Assembly (NCBI GenBank): GCA_025331565.1
Contig: JAFREQ010000011.1
Location: 16,264,001 to 16,328,000, forward strand
Length of the DNA: 64,000 nucleotides
Origin: Holacanthus passer
Taxonomy: Eukaryota; Chordata; Actinopteri; Pomacanthidae
Reading direction: 5' to 3'
Position numbers and translations under genes: made by a program. Of this stretch, positions 36,236 through 49,387 are shown one piece after another (positions within the stretch are counted from its first letter, which is position 1; every line of letters begins with the position of its first letter). The notes under the pieces are model-generated. The model saw nothing but the letters and a program-made list of their open reading frames with translations. It had not been told where the DNA came from and did not search any database.

Positions 36236-36330
36236 TCAGGGTTTACACGAGACGCGCCGGTGGCGGACACCTTTAGTAGCCGGACCGGATGTAGTGCGTC
36301 TGTTTTGTGAACCGGAGAAACACGGGGGAC
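36236..36330 (-). promoter_or_regulatory. myg1 promoter region with ETS-type sites
   Basis: A short GC-richer patch directly upstream of the myg1 start, with CCGGACCGGATGT (an ETS-like core at 36285-36292) and a second CCGGA at about 36312. There is no TATA box. ETS sites in a TATA-less patch are typical of housekeeping promoters. Inferred from motifs and position only. Confidence 0.45.
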
Positions 36331-36520
36331 GATTCGGTTTTTTTTGTTTGTTTGTTTGTATTGTTAAGCAAGTCCTTGTCCTAAAAATAAAATTATTACA
36401 AGATTAACTGAATTGAAGCACCGAGTGTTATTTATGAAGCAAACCGGAATGTATTTTTATTCTAGTTGAATTTCTTTGACAGCAGGGGGCGCTGAAGGCA
36501 ATGAAACAAACCTTTCAAAC

Positions 36521-36920
36521 CTGCAGTGGCTGCTCCTATTTTTACTATTTTTACTCTACTTTTTAAGGCAAATATTGTACTTTTTGCTCCACTACATTTA
36601 TTTGACAACATTAGTTACTTTGCAGATTCAGATTATTATTGCAGAATATAAATCAACTAAGAAATTATTTTGCATTAATATGAATTAAGCTACTCTGTAG
36701 CGGTATTAATTTATCCCCATTCTTACCAGCTGCAACATCAGTCATGCTTACATATTATTGCATCAATAATTATAATCCAGTGATATTCTATACATTTTTC
36801 TGAACTGGCCCATTCTGTATAATAAGTACTTTTACACTTTGGTATTCCCACTTTTACTTTGTGAGTGAAAGATCTGACTATGTCTTCCACCACGTACATT
36901 ACAGTATTATAATCTTCTAT
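36521..36920. repeat. Interspersed repeat (TACTTTTTGCTCCACTACATT family)
   Basis: Ordered blocks CTCCACTACATTTATTTGAC, TTACTTTGCAGATTCAGATT, TTACCAGCTGCAACATCA, ATTGCATCAATAATTATAAT and GATCTGACTATGTCTTCCAC are those of a very common teleost repeat. It sits just upstream of myg1. Confidence 0.7.
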
Positions 36921-39900
36921 CAACACCTTGAAGAGGAGTGAATGACCTGTATGAAGTCCTGGTGGGAGTTTTACATACAACGTTTCACAGATTAAAAAAG
37001 ATAAAGTGATGAAATCATTAATTATAAATGTTGTATTATTGGTTTGATTACTAAATGCTCAAACCCATGGGGCCTCTGAGGGTCTGGAGCCCTAAAGGCC
37101 CAAAGTTCACTTTGGCAATTTGCTTTAAATTCACAGACCCCCACAGCTCGGATTTGCTCCAGGGCCCACTGGCAAGTCAATATGGCAGAAAAGCAAGTCA
37201 GAAAAAAAATGGTCCTTGATGATCATGTGTGAGTGTGCTGTGCTCAGATCAGGTTTTCAGATATAACCTGGATGATCAGTCCTTCTTGGACAATGATTCC
37301 AGATCAGATCTATGAGTCCTAGTATGTTTTTGTTAAAATTTTTGTTAAAGCTTGAATTATGGGATTATTTTTCTTTATTTTAGGGTTAAGGGTTTAGTAA
37401 CCAAACAAGTGTGTGTTTTATCATAGTAGTACAAGTGATTATAGTAGCCTAGAACCTTTAGGAGAATTTCTGTGTTTACCCATAACTACCGTTCTCCTTT
37501 TATTAACATATAATTCAGTGCAGTCTTAAAGGAATAATACGTGTGAGCTACAACATTGTAATCTAATTGCAATGGGATCATTAAGGAGGGTCAAACTCAG
37601 CTCTCACCCCAACTCCCGTTCTCGCGGTATCACTGTTTATTGACAAGGTAATTAGCCAGATGGGACCCCTGTAGTAGACTGAACGGCGTTTTTCAGGGTT
37701 TTCTCCTGTGGAAATCTCTTCTTTATTTACAACCCGACCCACCCGTGGAAACCAAACAGTCCGGCGTGTCACTGCATTCAGCATCACTGAGAGCTGCAGA
37801 AGGTAGGTTTTTCTGTTAGAATCATGATCACAGTATGTGTTTCCTGCAGGGCATGATCCATCCCTCCGATGCTTTCCATCCTGATCAGTGTGAATGCACT
37901 TGTCTGACATTGTGTGAATATGTTGCACTCACAATAGCAGAGATATGAAAGATAAATGCGACCAGTTTTACAAATGCATTTTCAGTCTGTCGGGACAATG
38001 GAGGAAAGGAAACAAGATTTCAATCAGTGAATGTAGTAGATCATTAGGTGCGATGTAGGTTACATTTACCACAGCCAGGTGGCGCTGTAGATCAATCATT
38101 CTGCTGAGCTGCTTGGTCTTGGCTGTATACTTATCACCAGCTCATCAGGCCTGTTGACAAATCTTGATTTCAGCCTAGTAAAATCGATACGCATTGATTT
38201 GTAGGGGGGGGGCTTTCATTGTCCTGAGAGGACAGGGTGTAGGGTTTCTCTTGACAAAGACCCCCATGCTCCATCTACATGTTGTAATAACCTGACATCT
38301 TTGCCTTTGATTTGCTCAACACAAATCACCTGTATGTGGTTTTAAAAGGTTTGGTGGGTTTGGAGCTTTTAAAAATGTGTCCTGCAGAAGTTGTCCAGCC
38401 TTTTAGTCTTTTTGCCTAATTTGACAGTAGGGAGAGAAAAGTTGTTTTAGTTTCAGTCTCACTTCCTCAAAAAACAAAATGTTAATAGAGGCAGCATTCA
38501 AATCATGAAATAACTCAAGATAATGGCATTTTATTAAAGAGTGTGATCTAAAACTGCTTTTTTAGGTCTATAGAAATACACATTTCATTTGTTTCACAAT
38601 AATTTGAACATAAGATTAAAAACCTACTAAAACAACTAAACAATTTATTCCAACATTCCTATTTTCAACGTCTTCTTATTCCCATTTATAGTCACAGATT
38701 AAATGAGTAAATACATTTGGTACTTTTGCCTTTAGGGCCTCATGTCCCCTGATCAGCACCATGGACAGCAACTGCACTGGAACAACAGGCTCAACTCTGC
38801 TGGTGTTTCTTTAATGTTGGCTACTTGTTTTTGAGTCACTGGTCATTTATAGCCTCGTATTCTAATAGTGCCGTCACTTCCACGCAGTTCTGTAATGATT
38901 GATAATCGGCCTCTTTACTTCAGATGAATTAATGACTCTTAATACAGGTAATATGTGATCTAGTGAAGTGGGTAATTAGCATAACTTTGTATAATTGGTG
39001 ACTGGTAGTCCTCCAGAATACAAATTTGGGAAACAATACCACTGCCTCTTATTATTCTGAATATATTAGGCAAATGAGGAAAAGATCATCTCATCTTTAA
39101 CAATTTATGCGTGTTGAAAGAACATTACTGGACATCTACAGCTGCCTAATAGGACAGACATGTGCAAAGACAGGAGAAGAAAAGATTTGGATTTATTGAC
39201 TCAAGACTGTGATTATGTGTATGGAGTACAAACAAAATATACAATAGAGTCATAACAGAACAATGGCACCTGGCAGGAAGGAGGTACAACACAAATAACT
39301 TAAAGTAAATTTGTCAAGAAGGCACTTAATGTGCAAATAATTTTTGACTTATCTGACTCCAATAGCAAAATGTATTTAACCATAGATGCATGGTTTAAAT
39401 AATACTAATTTGTCTGACTTCTCTTTTGTTTTTAATTTCACGTGTGTCTTCAAGGTTGTAAAAATCCTTTAAATCAAATAATCTGAGAGGGAAAAGAAAA
39501 CAAGGCCGTATCTTATGATGAGGGGTCACAAGTAGTTAGTAGGTGCAGCACTGGCTTAAATTGACAGACAATCAAAGAGGTAATCTGAAACAAAAAGAAT
39601 GAGGAGATATCCAGTTTCTTTGTTTTTGCCTTGGGGAGTACTGTGGCTGCCCATTTTCCCAAAAATTGTGTGAGTCATGGTCACAAGCAGAGTGAAATAA
39701 ACAAGCCTGGAGATAATGTTCATCGGCCAGCCTCCTCCATCACTGACCAGCCAGCTCTCTATTAGACAGACAGCCTGCCCCTCCATTGGCTCGCCCCGGA
39801 CCATGAGATGCAGTTGTGGGTGGTGACCGAGAAAACGTCACAGTGCTTGTGATTTTCCCTGCTGCTTCCAGTTTTACACGCAGCGATGATGGGAAATGAA

Positions 39901-42900
39901 CCTGCCCTGGCTTTCCTTAAAAGGAAGCGCGAAGCAGAGTTCAATCAAAAAGTCAATTATTTGCTATAGGGCAAGTGTGCGTCACATTCCCCTGTGTTAT
40001 AACACTGCAGTGGTTGTTATGAAGGCAGAAAGTATGTCATCTCGACTGTGGATGTCAAATAGTAAACTGGAAAACAAAAACATGGCAACAATGGTTTTGT
40101 GTGGAAACATTTTTATACACAATATAACGTATATTATATATTCAAATATTTATTATTACATGTGTTCAAGCAGTGCATTCATTGGATATTCCCTTTATTA
40201 TATTTCAATCGGTTGACATAGCGAGTCTCCCCTGAAGTAAAAAATATAGACATTCTAGTATGAAAATGTCAATGCTTCCAAATGACATTTTACGTTATGA
40301 TATAAATAATTCATGATCACAAAATGAACAAAATAATTCCAGCCTCTGTCTCTTCATCGTGTTGATTCGCTTTTATTGGAGCTACATGTTGTATCAGTTT
40401 ATTATTAGATGAAATATTTGATGTATGCATGGCATGAATTAAAGAAACCATAAACATAATTGGTGATTTTACACATTTTGTTCATCTCAATCTCCACCTC
40501 AAAGTGCGTTGGCTGTTGTATTGAATCGCCTTCATCAACCTGAGGTTTCACAAATCTCACATTTTTTTTGTTTAGTGTTGCTACTTATGCTTCTCTTGTC
40601 TCACAGCCCAAGAGGGAAAAGCCCATTAACATGAACTATTTCCCCACAACGGATCTAATGAGACACCAAGTGATTCCCCTGCAGCCAAAAGAAAAGACCC
40701 AACAGCCCTAAAAATCGTCCGCATAATTATTAACACTTCCCTGTAACAGCTGGTGAGCCCCTACACTCAAGGGCATTTGGGAAGTGTAGTTAATCCAATG
40801 ATAATCTTGAGCGTGGTTTACACATATTATCGCTTTAATTGCTACGTGTGCTGTGCAATTATACCGTCACCAATTACATGGCTATAGTTTTCTAGCCTGT
40901 CTAAACGTTTGGTTCCCTCTAATAGATGCCCTTTATCAACACATGCATGTGAAGCCACCAAGACATACACTAATGGATCTTCCATTGACATAATGAATTA
41001 ATTATATGTTCTGAAGCAGAGCGGTGCAGGATAGTGCTGAGCCATGCTGTGGAGAAAGTGGAGTGGAAAGTGGAGAAAGAGGCATGGGAGATTCAATCAT
41101 AAGAAAAAGACAGTGGATCAAGGGTTTGAGGAGATGTAGCTGAAAAAGGTGCAGAGCAGGGGCACTCAGCTCGCTTTGCCTGGGGCCACAAATGACAGGA
41201 CGTCAGGGGTCAGTTAATAAACAAACATTAATCATATTTATCAGATAAAATGAATAAACTTTAATGGCCCATAACATGTCTTTCTTTAAAAATCTTTCAT
41301 ATTAACTGACTTATTAACCCGTTAACTAAATTAACTTTGTACAGCTTGGATTGATCCTGGGTCTATATGACATATAAATCAGATATTTTACTGCATTTAG
41401 AAGCTGCACCTGCATTTTAGTTGTAGTTGCTTTGGTTACATTAACAGTTTAAACAATATTAAACACAGCTGGAACCTCTTCTGTCATGTAACCAATCAAA
41501 TGTTAGGATGATACATAAACATAAACTGCTCCTACCAGAGACAGAATGAATATTTAAGCTCTTTTAGGGTGAACTTCATATTTATGGGATCACAGTTATT
41601 TTAGTTTCTGCGTAACTTTCGCTCATCCTCAGCTAATCGTTGTCTTCCCCTGCACAGCTCACCATCTGATCCTGCTGCTCTTTGCACAGTCTGAAAGGCC
41701 ATCACACAAAGATTGACAATTTTTCCTGTCATGCAAAACTCTCATATCTGTCCCTCTGTGCAGCCCTGACTAATTGGTATAAACAAATAAAAACAAACAA
41801 GTGTGAATCAATTCATTTTCATTGTGAATTAGAAAATATTTGATGGGACACCCGGCACAGTGTTGCAGACCAGATTTGGCCGGAGGCTGAGCATCACCTT
41901 TGTAGAGAGAGAGTACTGTATTTGTGTGAGTGCGTCCACATGTGTGTCCATCCATTAGAATGCAGAGCGCGTCCTCTGGTGTGAGTCACCCACCCCTCCC
42001 CACCCATCCACCCACCTCACACCACCAGCAGCATCTAACTGTAGTCACAGCCTAATATTACGCCTCTGACTTCACACCGGCCAACTGAGGATTCAGTTTC
42101 TACAGCAACACGCTCCAGACTCCGCCTCTACCTTCCCTCCTCTCCTCCACCCCCCCTCCTCTTCCCAGCACAGACCATGTGACTTTCAGGAAGGCTTCTC
42201 CAACCTCCCCTTTATTGTTATTAACCCTCTCCTGACCGGACCGCTGCCAGAGGCTCTCCACAGCAGGCTGCCTGGCTGCCTTCTCGCCTCTCGGAGGTTT
42301 CAAAGGGAAATCAGACGCATCTCTAATCTCCCTGGAAGATCAAAGCAGTGCTTGATCTAAATGTCGGATTTGCATTTTTTAGAGCACAGCGCAATAAGTC
42401 AATATGGTTCTTCGGTTGTCAACAAGAGAGTGGTCGACAGCGTTTAAAGCGGCAATAGTCAATATGTTCATATTAACAATGCATCACATGACTAAGTGTA
42501 TGTGAAAGGGTTTCGCTCAGAGTGATAAACCCACCTCTATAACCCTGAAGTTCCCCTTAGCTCCCCAGAGTTTCAGCTCATTTTTTCAATTTTCTCCCTC
42601 ACAAAACTGTTTTGGTTCACTCTCACCAACTCTCATCAGTGTCATTTTCAGTTGCATCAGACAAAAAAAAAAGCTTTAAAAACCTGCTCTATCTATCCAA
42701 CATCAAACAGCAGACGAACACAGTGAGGAGCTGGTGAACATATTGGAGCATCTATCAGCTAAAAGAGACAGATATTTCCCTCAGGAGATGGCAGAGACCA
42801 AAAGAGAGCTAAAATGAGAGTGAATATTATTATAATCAAGTGACCAAAGTCATGATTCTAAATGAATATTAACATTGTTGAATTCACCATATCAACTTAA

Positions 42901-45900
42901 AAGCTGATGTCATATTAAAAATATGTCAGTGTTGTGTTCACAGTTTGTTTCCACTGCCCCCAACTGGCCATAAAATCTATTAATATTAATGGTAATTGTA
43001 AATGTGCGCATACAGTATATGACTAAAAGTGTTTACCTTTTATCCAACAAGTTTTCAGTCAGTTTTCCATCATGACGTCTTCTTTCCGCTCTTGAGTATT
43101 TGGTGCTGTAATGCAGCCAAGGTCGAATGATGAAAGGCATCAAACACTCATCCTTTATAGAGTTTTTAAAAGGAGAGAGGAACCAGCGGCCGGCAGTGAT
43201 CTCACCTGAATATTGCCTCATTGGCTCCTCAGAGTCCCATTGGGAGATATGTTTGGTCGTGTCTGTGTGTGCACGCGCCGAACACAGGCATGTGTGAATG
43301 GATGAACTTTATGAATGAAAACTCTTCTTCCTGAGCTGCAGACAGGAGGTGAGATCATCTTGTTGAAATGGAGAATCCACCACCCACCAACCCCCTGACA
43401 CACCTACCAATACAGTTTGGCGCCAATCTTAATGAATCCCATCAGTGGGCAATATGGTTGAAACACACAATAGTGGCAGCCTGAGTGATTGCAATACTGT
43501 CCAATATCAGCTTCCCCTGACAGACAGGAAGTATACACTGTGTATATTGACACAGACGTACACAAATATAGACACACACTCACCTGTCTTCTGTCATCGG
43601 AAATCTAAATGAACGTCTCAGCTATTGTTGGTTTTCAGTCAATATAATGTTGAAGCAGAGAGCCAATTATCTTGGCTTCTTTTGTTCACGTTCCCTTTAG
43701 GAACAGAGTTGAGTGGATTTGATGATTGTCCACCTATTCAGTAGTGTCTGAGCGAAAGTGACAATGAGTAACACGAGGGGCTCGGTGAGGATCCATAAAT
43801 AGGCTCTCCACAGAGCCAGGAGCCGCCCTCCCCCTCATTCCCTACAGCCAACCGCACACACACACACATACACACCTCGACTATACCCCCTTCCCTCTTA
43901 ACCGGACTGGGACAATCTGTGACCACTTGGCACCAGGCCTTTCACAACATACTGTACACTCATAGTCAAAGGCATGTACACACACATGCACACACGACAT
44001 TCCTCTCAACATCCTTTGCAGGCTTCTGTTAATTCCCTCCTACAGATTACGAGGCACGTTGCCAAACAATGCAGCATTTTACATCAGACTGTGTTGTGGA
44101 GTGTTGTGCAGTCATTCCTTTAGTAGTCAGGTTGAAGACTTGCAGTTATTTTTATGCAGTTACAATTACAAGATGATCATTGCATGTGTGCTGTGGGAAT
44201 GAAAGGAGAACACATGTAGCTCTGAATCGACTGCATGTATTTTTTAAGAAAGCTGTCACTTTGTAGAGTTTTTGTCTGATAGGCAGTGAAACCCCGCGGC
44301 GTTCATTCTGTGCTTGTTTTCTGCTGGAGGAACCACAACAGAGGCAGAAGCTGTTGTTGGTGGACATCAGAGGCAGCAGCACGGACCCTTAGAGAACTGA
44401 ACATCCCTGACAAGGAGCCATCCTGCAACTACAGGCACACAATAAATAAATCATGAAGAAAGTTTTGAGAAAAAGATAGAAATAGAACCGAGGATCTACT
44501 GCTCCATTCAGACCGCCTTAAGACAGACTAGGCGGAGGAATTATAGATATGGATGGCATAAAATAGCAAGAATGATTAAAGCCGCTGATTTTTGCCCACC
44601 GTCTCCATTTCATGTGATATTAAAACCAACATTAAACATTCATAAACCGCATTTTTGGCTAGGGTTCCTTGAATAATCATTTGGGAGCTTGAAGATAATA
44701 TTCCATGAGATTGTAAAATTACAACTTAAGCATTCAAGTCTGCTGTCAAAAATCATTTTAGGGATGCAACAATTCCCAGTGTCCCTAGACTATATTGCAA
44801 AAAAAGGTAGTTAATCATTTAATTACTTGCATAAAATAGGTCCATTATTATTTTGCTGCTGCTCTCTGTTTCCCCGTGGTGGGTTTGAAACAGTAGACTT
44901 ATAAAAAAAAACTCTTGTTATGGTGCTTGTGTATCAGTCCAGCTCAGAGAGAAACACAATACCAAGATAGAAAATAACTATTTTCATTTGGTGAGGCTTC
45001 ATGTGGAAACAGACAATGACTCAGAAGAGATGAAAACAGTCCTTATTTCCTACCTGTAATTTCACTGAAAGTATGAAACTCAGTCAGTGCAATGATGTTA
45101 TTTTCATCAGAATTTCATAAAGCTCTGCAGGGAGAAGAAGAGGGGGAGGCTGAATGCTTGTGGGTTGCGCAGGTTTGCACACTAGTTAGGGTTTCCCCCG
45201 GCTGTCTGCAAGATGAGCGATGAGGTCATCGTTAGGATTTAAGCCCAACACGAGCTTAATCTGGGAGATAAAGGCTGGATTTGGATTTAGCACTCAAAAA
45301 GGGTCATGTGCCATTTAGATTGTCAGTAAATACACAGCTCAGACATGGGATCCCCAGCTGTTCCACAAACTCGCATCTTCCTCCGTGTCAGCCAAATAGT
45401 TTGACTCTTGGAAGATTCGCAGCAGCGTTTACAGTGATTTCATGATCTCCCCGTTGGCCTGCAGAGTTACACTGACATCTGTTCATCACGCAGGGTTCCC
45501 CAGACTTGAATGTGTGAGCTGTGCGATTTGGGAGAAGCGAGCCTCATTTTCTTTTGTGTAGCACATACTTAAGGCTCCCAGTGATGACTTAGTGTCTCTT
45601 TCCTATGACATGGGCTATAAAAAATTGTGCCCAAAGTTTATTTAAAAACATTCATCGAATTACTATTCTGATTTCTCTATTATACAAGAGTTTTTTTTAA
45701 GAGTGATTCATGAATTTTGCTGCAGATATAAAGATATATATTTGAGACTTTTTGCAGGCTAGTTTGTTTATATGTGCAGCATTCTGGATCTGGTTTGTAT
45801 GTCTTGTCCATGTGTGCATCAGTTTTATGCACGACACAATAATACATTCTTTTATGATGACAAGGCCTTGGAAACACACCTTGAATAACAACCATATCTA

Positions 45901-46500
45901 ACCAGGAACCCTTGAACATGAGGATCTGGTTTCATTGCGTGGATTTCCAAACACACAACATGAGCTTTGTGTTGGAAGATGACAGTTGTTCAAACTGTGA
46001 TATTTTACTTCATTCAGGTTAATTGAAGTCGCAGAGGGAAACAAATCACGCCTGGGGAAAGTCCCATTTAGTGCCGTCCCACTCTCCCTCTCTGAGAGAA
46101 ATGGGTCAGTAGAGATTGGAGATGATGATAATAATAAAAAACGACCTGCCGTCCTTCCTCCATGTCCCCTCTGTGGCAGACACAGCGCGCAGATTACGCA
46201 CCAATTACGCGCGGTGCAGAGCGCATTAACGGGGTTTGGAGGGATTTACTGCCCCGGTCCAGTGCTGCATGTTTTGGGGATGACATCATGTTGATCACCT
46301 CACATACCGGCTGACCCTCCTCCTCCTCCTCCTCCTCCTCCCTGCCCGACAGGAGCCTCGGTCAGCCCGTTCACCTGCGCTTGTCCCGTGTCTCACCGAG
46401 AGAGACCGGGCTCGTCGTTGCGCATCTCTCCTCCCACCAGCACCGCCTCCCTCCCATCCTCCTCCTCCTCCTCCTCCTCCTCTCCGGTCGTGTTTACTAT
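36921..46500. other. Intergenic, myg1 to map3k12 (9.6 kb)
   Basis: The two genes are divergent. No exon is supported here. Seen: pyrimidine-rich stretches (42000-42170), short CA runs (43855-43876), and AT-rich spacer. A DLK-controlling enhancer could lie here but nothing in the sequence singles one out by eye. Confidence 0.55.
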
Positions 46501-46756
46501 AGGTGAGACAGCCTTATAAAGTCCTGAGTGTGCGCAGATCGCATCCTCAGAGAATGGAAGAGGAGGAGGAGGTGTAGGAGCAGGAAAAACAAGCAGACGT
46601 CCAACCTCAGTGGATGCAGAGAGGAAGAGGAGGAGGAAGAGGAGGAGGACGTGTGCAGATCATACCGGCAAAAAGGAGATTTATTAGGTGGCTGTTAGAA
46701 TAAAGCATAAAGTGGAATAAGCTTTTGGAGGATGGACTTGAGCTGTCGGCACTGAG
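46130..46756 (+). promoter_or_regulatory. Candidate map3k12 promoter and non-coding first exon
   Basis: The only clearly CpG-rich patch upstream of the gene (GCGCGCAG, ACGCGCGGTGCAGAGCGC, several CG in 46370-46500). A TATA-like TTATAAA lies at 46514-46520, giving a start near 46545, and a donor ACTGAG/GTAGGA at 46757 would end a non-coding exon. It would splice to the pyrimidine-rich acceptor CTTCTCTAG at 48870, just ahead of the start codon. All inferred; transcript data would settle it. Confidence 0.45.
46318..46341. repeat. TCC trinucleotide repeat, 8 units
   Basis: Perfect (TCC)8 in the GC-rich region upstream of map3k12. A second (TCC)8 lies at 46457-46480, and GGA-rich sequence (46560-46650) follows in the presumed 5' UTR. 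Confidence 0.9.
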
Positions 46757-46996
46757 GTAGGAAACCTTGCTTTTACATTGGCACCATGCAGTCGCCGTCA
46801 AAAGCAGCAGGGAGAAAGCAGCTGATCTGATCCCTAAATAACGCATCTAACCCTTTATTATTTCAACATAAAGCCCAGTCTTGTGTCAGGCTGTGAGTTG
46901 TCAGTGATGCTCCGGTGATGCGCGGAGGATCTAAACCGCAGGAGGTGCGAGGGGAGGCGGTGATACATCCACAATGCGCTGGCCTGGAACAGCCTG

Positions 46997-47023
46997 CTCC
47001 TGCAGCTCCTGCAGCTCCTGCAG
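46997..47023. repeat. Tandem CTCCTGCAG, three units
   Basis: Three perfect 9-bp units, each holding a PstI-type CTGCAG palindrome, in the proposed first intron of map3k12. Confidence 0.85.
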
Positions 47024-48894
47024 CTGATGCCTCCAAATAAACACAGTGAGAGCAGGAGCAGGACTATTAGCAGGCAGGATCAGTGGGATGTGAATGATGT
47101 GTGATTATTCCACATTTCAGACACCAGATGTGTCTCAGTGGTTTGGTTTCTCTCTCTGTGCGCGAAATTATAATGAGGATTTTTTTTTTCCAAGACTTTG
47201 ATTTCTATGGTTGTGGTTTTGGTTAATGAATCCTCCAGGCTGTCTTGTCATGTTTTGGACTATCTATGTGATTTCTCTCCTCCTATTTTATGAATTATAG
47301 ATGGTTATAAACAGTAAGAGGCAGTGGTATGGAACAGTGGGCCTCATACAGATCAGATAGGCACATTACTTTTAGGCAGGGTGGTTGATATATTAGTCTT
47401 AATTGCATTTAAATACATTTAGATTGACCTTCACACTGACCAGGATATGAACAGCAAATGCAAGTGTCCCTCACAATTGATGATAACCTTGGAAAGGAAA
47501 CACATATTTGTTAGTCTCACATGCAAAACAGCACTAAGATGATGCTCGTACTGTCGAGGATTTTGATTTGTTTCATTATTGTACAAAGCAGGTAAAAACC
47601 TGTCACCTCATATTCTTGCTTGCCCGAGACAGCAGAGGAGGAGTGGATCACTTCAAAAGGCACTGAAAAGAAATAATGCATTTTCATTCTTGGCTGAGCG
47701 AGTACTTGCTGTCGTCCTTGGAGAAATGACAAGCTTTGAGGAGGCTTGCAGATTTCTCTCTTTATCATGCAGCCATCATTTGATCTCATCCATTTTAACC
47801 AGTGATTTTGCTGGAGTAGGATGGAAAGAACCAGCTGTGGCACCACTCTGGTTTTGTTCATCGCAAACATGCTACACCAAAAGCAGTGCAGTACCATGTG
47901 TGTAATATTCTGTGAGGTTTTAAGAACTGATTTGATGGAGGCACAGTGATGCTGCTGCACCTAAAAGGCTGTCAAGAAAAGGGGGTCTTATATTATTTGC
48001 TGCGCATTTCATCAATGGTAGTGCTGAACTGAGGATGTCTCAGATTTATGATCCAGACACGCTGCTCTTTGGGCCTTTGTCCACACAGCCTGAATCATGT
48101 TTCACATCCTAGTATTGATTTGATATCTTCAGAAACTAGACATCATGACTCATAAGTTAATGTCACTGCCCTGTTTGCCAGGCAAATATACACACACATC
48201 ACACACATGATTGACAACTACTGTACTCTCAGTGGTGCAGCAAGCAATACATTGTTACTTCTGAGTTGTGAGACCTGCTAAAATTGATGTCTTGAATCAA
48301 TGCAGCCATTGTTTGATGATATTTCTCTTCTATGCTGATGATGAACAGTTGACTAAAACTGCATGTTTTTCATTCAGTTTGTTGTTGTATACCCTTCACC
48401 ATAGACCCCTGCACAGTTCTTACACACACTCTCCCTTTATAAAAAGCTGCAAAACAGTTTTGGAAGATACAACAGAACAAAAAACTGACATGAACCAAGG
48501 GAGCATAGGAACGAGCAATGTGTATTTCTTTGATATTGATCGCAGCTCAAGGGAGATGTTCCATCTTGTCTGCTTGCATTTGCAGATAGTTCAGAGCTGC
48601 ATGGCTCAGATCTGGGTTTTTTGGAGTACCCCGCTGAGTTCTTCTGCCACTTGCAATAACTTAGTAACTAGCTAAAGGCTCTGCTTGCAGGAGGCCTAAA
48701 TAATCATTTTCCAGAGGTGACACTCTCCTCCAAACTCAATAGCTCCCATTCACAGCTCCAAGAGAGTAAGAGAATGATGTAATTTTGATTTGACCTATAA
48801 TATTTTCCATCCTCTTTTTCTCTCTTTCGCTCTCTATGTCTATGTCTTCTCAAGGCTCCCACTTCTCTAGTTGTTCGGATGACCACAGACCATC

Positions 48895-49387
48895 ATGGCA
48901 CTCATTCATGAACCTCGTGCCCCCTCTCCTTCTCTCTCCGGCTTCAACACACCCCTCTCTGACCCTCCATCCTTTCGCCGCCTCGATGCCGAAACACCGT
49001 GCACCCCAGAAATGGACCTGACGCCGACCCAGTGTGTCCTTCGCAACGTCCTCTCCATAGATACCGGAGGCGCTGTCGAGCCTGGGGGTGGAGGAGGAGA
49101 GGGGCAGACTGCTGGGCACAACCAGACACCGGGCGAGGAACAACAGGAACACTTTGCCAACAGTGTTCTGAAGCTCCATGAGCATGATGGGAGTCCTGGA
49201 AGGACAGAGGGAGAAGGGCAGGAACCGGACAGCAGCGCAGTCAGGAGCCAGGCAGATGACACCAGGCTACAGTGCCAGTCGACCGGAGGGGGAGGAGGGT
49301 TTCTGGAGGGGTTGTTTGGGTGTCTGCGGCCTGTCTGGACTATGATTGGCAAAGCTTACTCCACAGAGCACAAGCATGACCTGGACG
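48895..49387 (+). CDS. map3k12: map3k12 exon 1: N-terminal regulatory region
   Basis: Residues 1-165, ending in phase 1. Start at the ATG in ACCATCATGGCA (A at -3). Between the PEMDLTPTQ motif and LKLHEHDG there is a fish-specific Gly/Gln-rich stretch (about 50-88) not in human DLK. FLEGLFGCLRPVWTMIGKAY (136-155) is nearly invariant; Cys143 matches the Cys127 palmitoylated in mouse DLK, which ties the kinase to axonal vesicles. Confidence 0.93.

Noticed and set aside
43780..43800. TATA-like CCATAAATAGG upstream of map3k12
   Set aside because: No exon, donor site or GC-rich context follows it; it has seven rather than six A/T bases for a CArG box.
47517..47960. 147-codon minus-strand frame upstream of map3k12
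   Set aside because: Composition looks random, it overlaps a plus-strand frame of similar length, and no homology is recognised.
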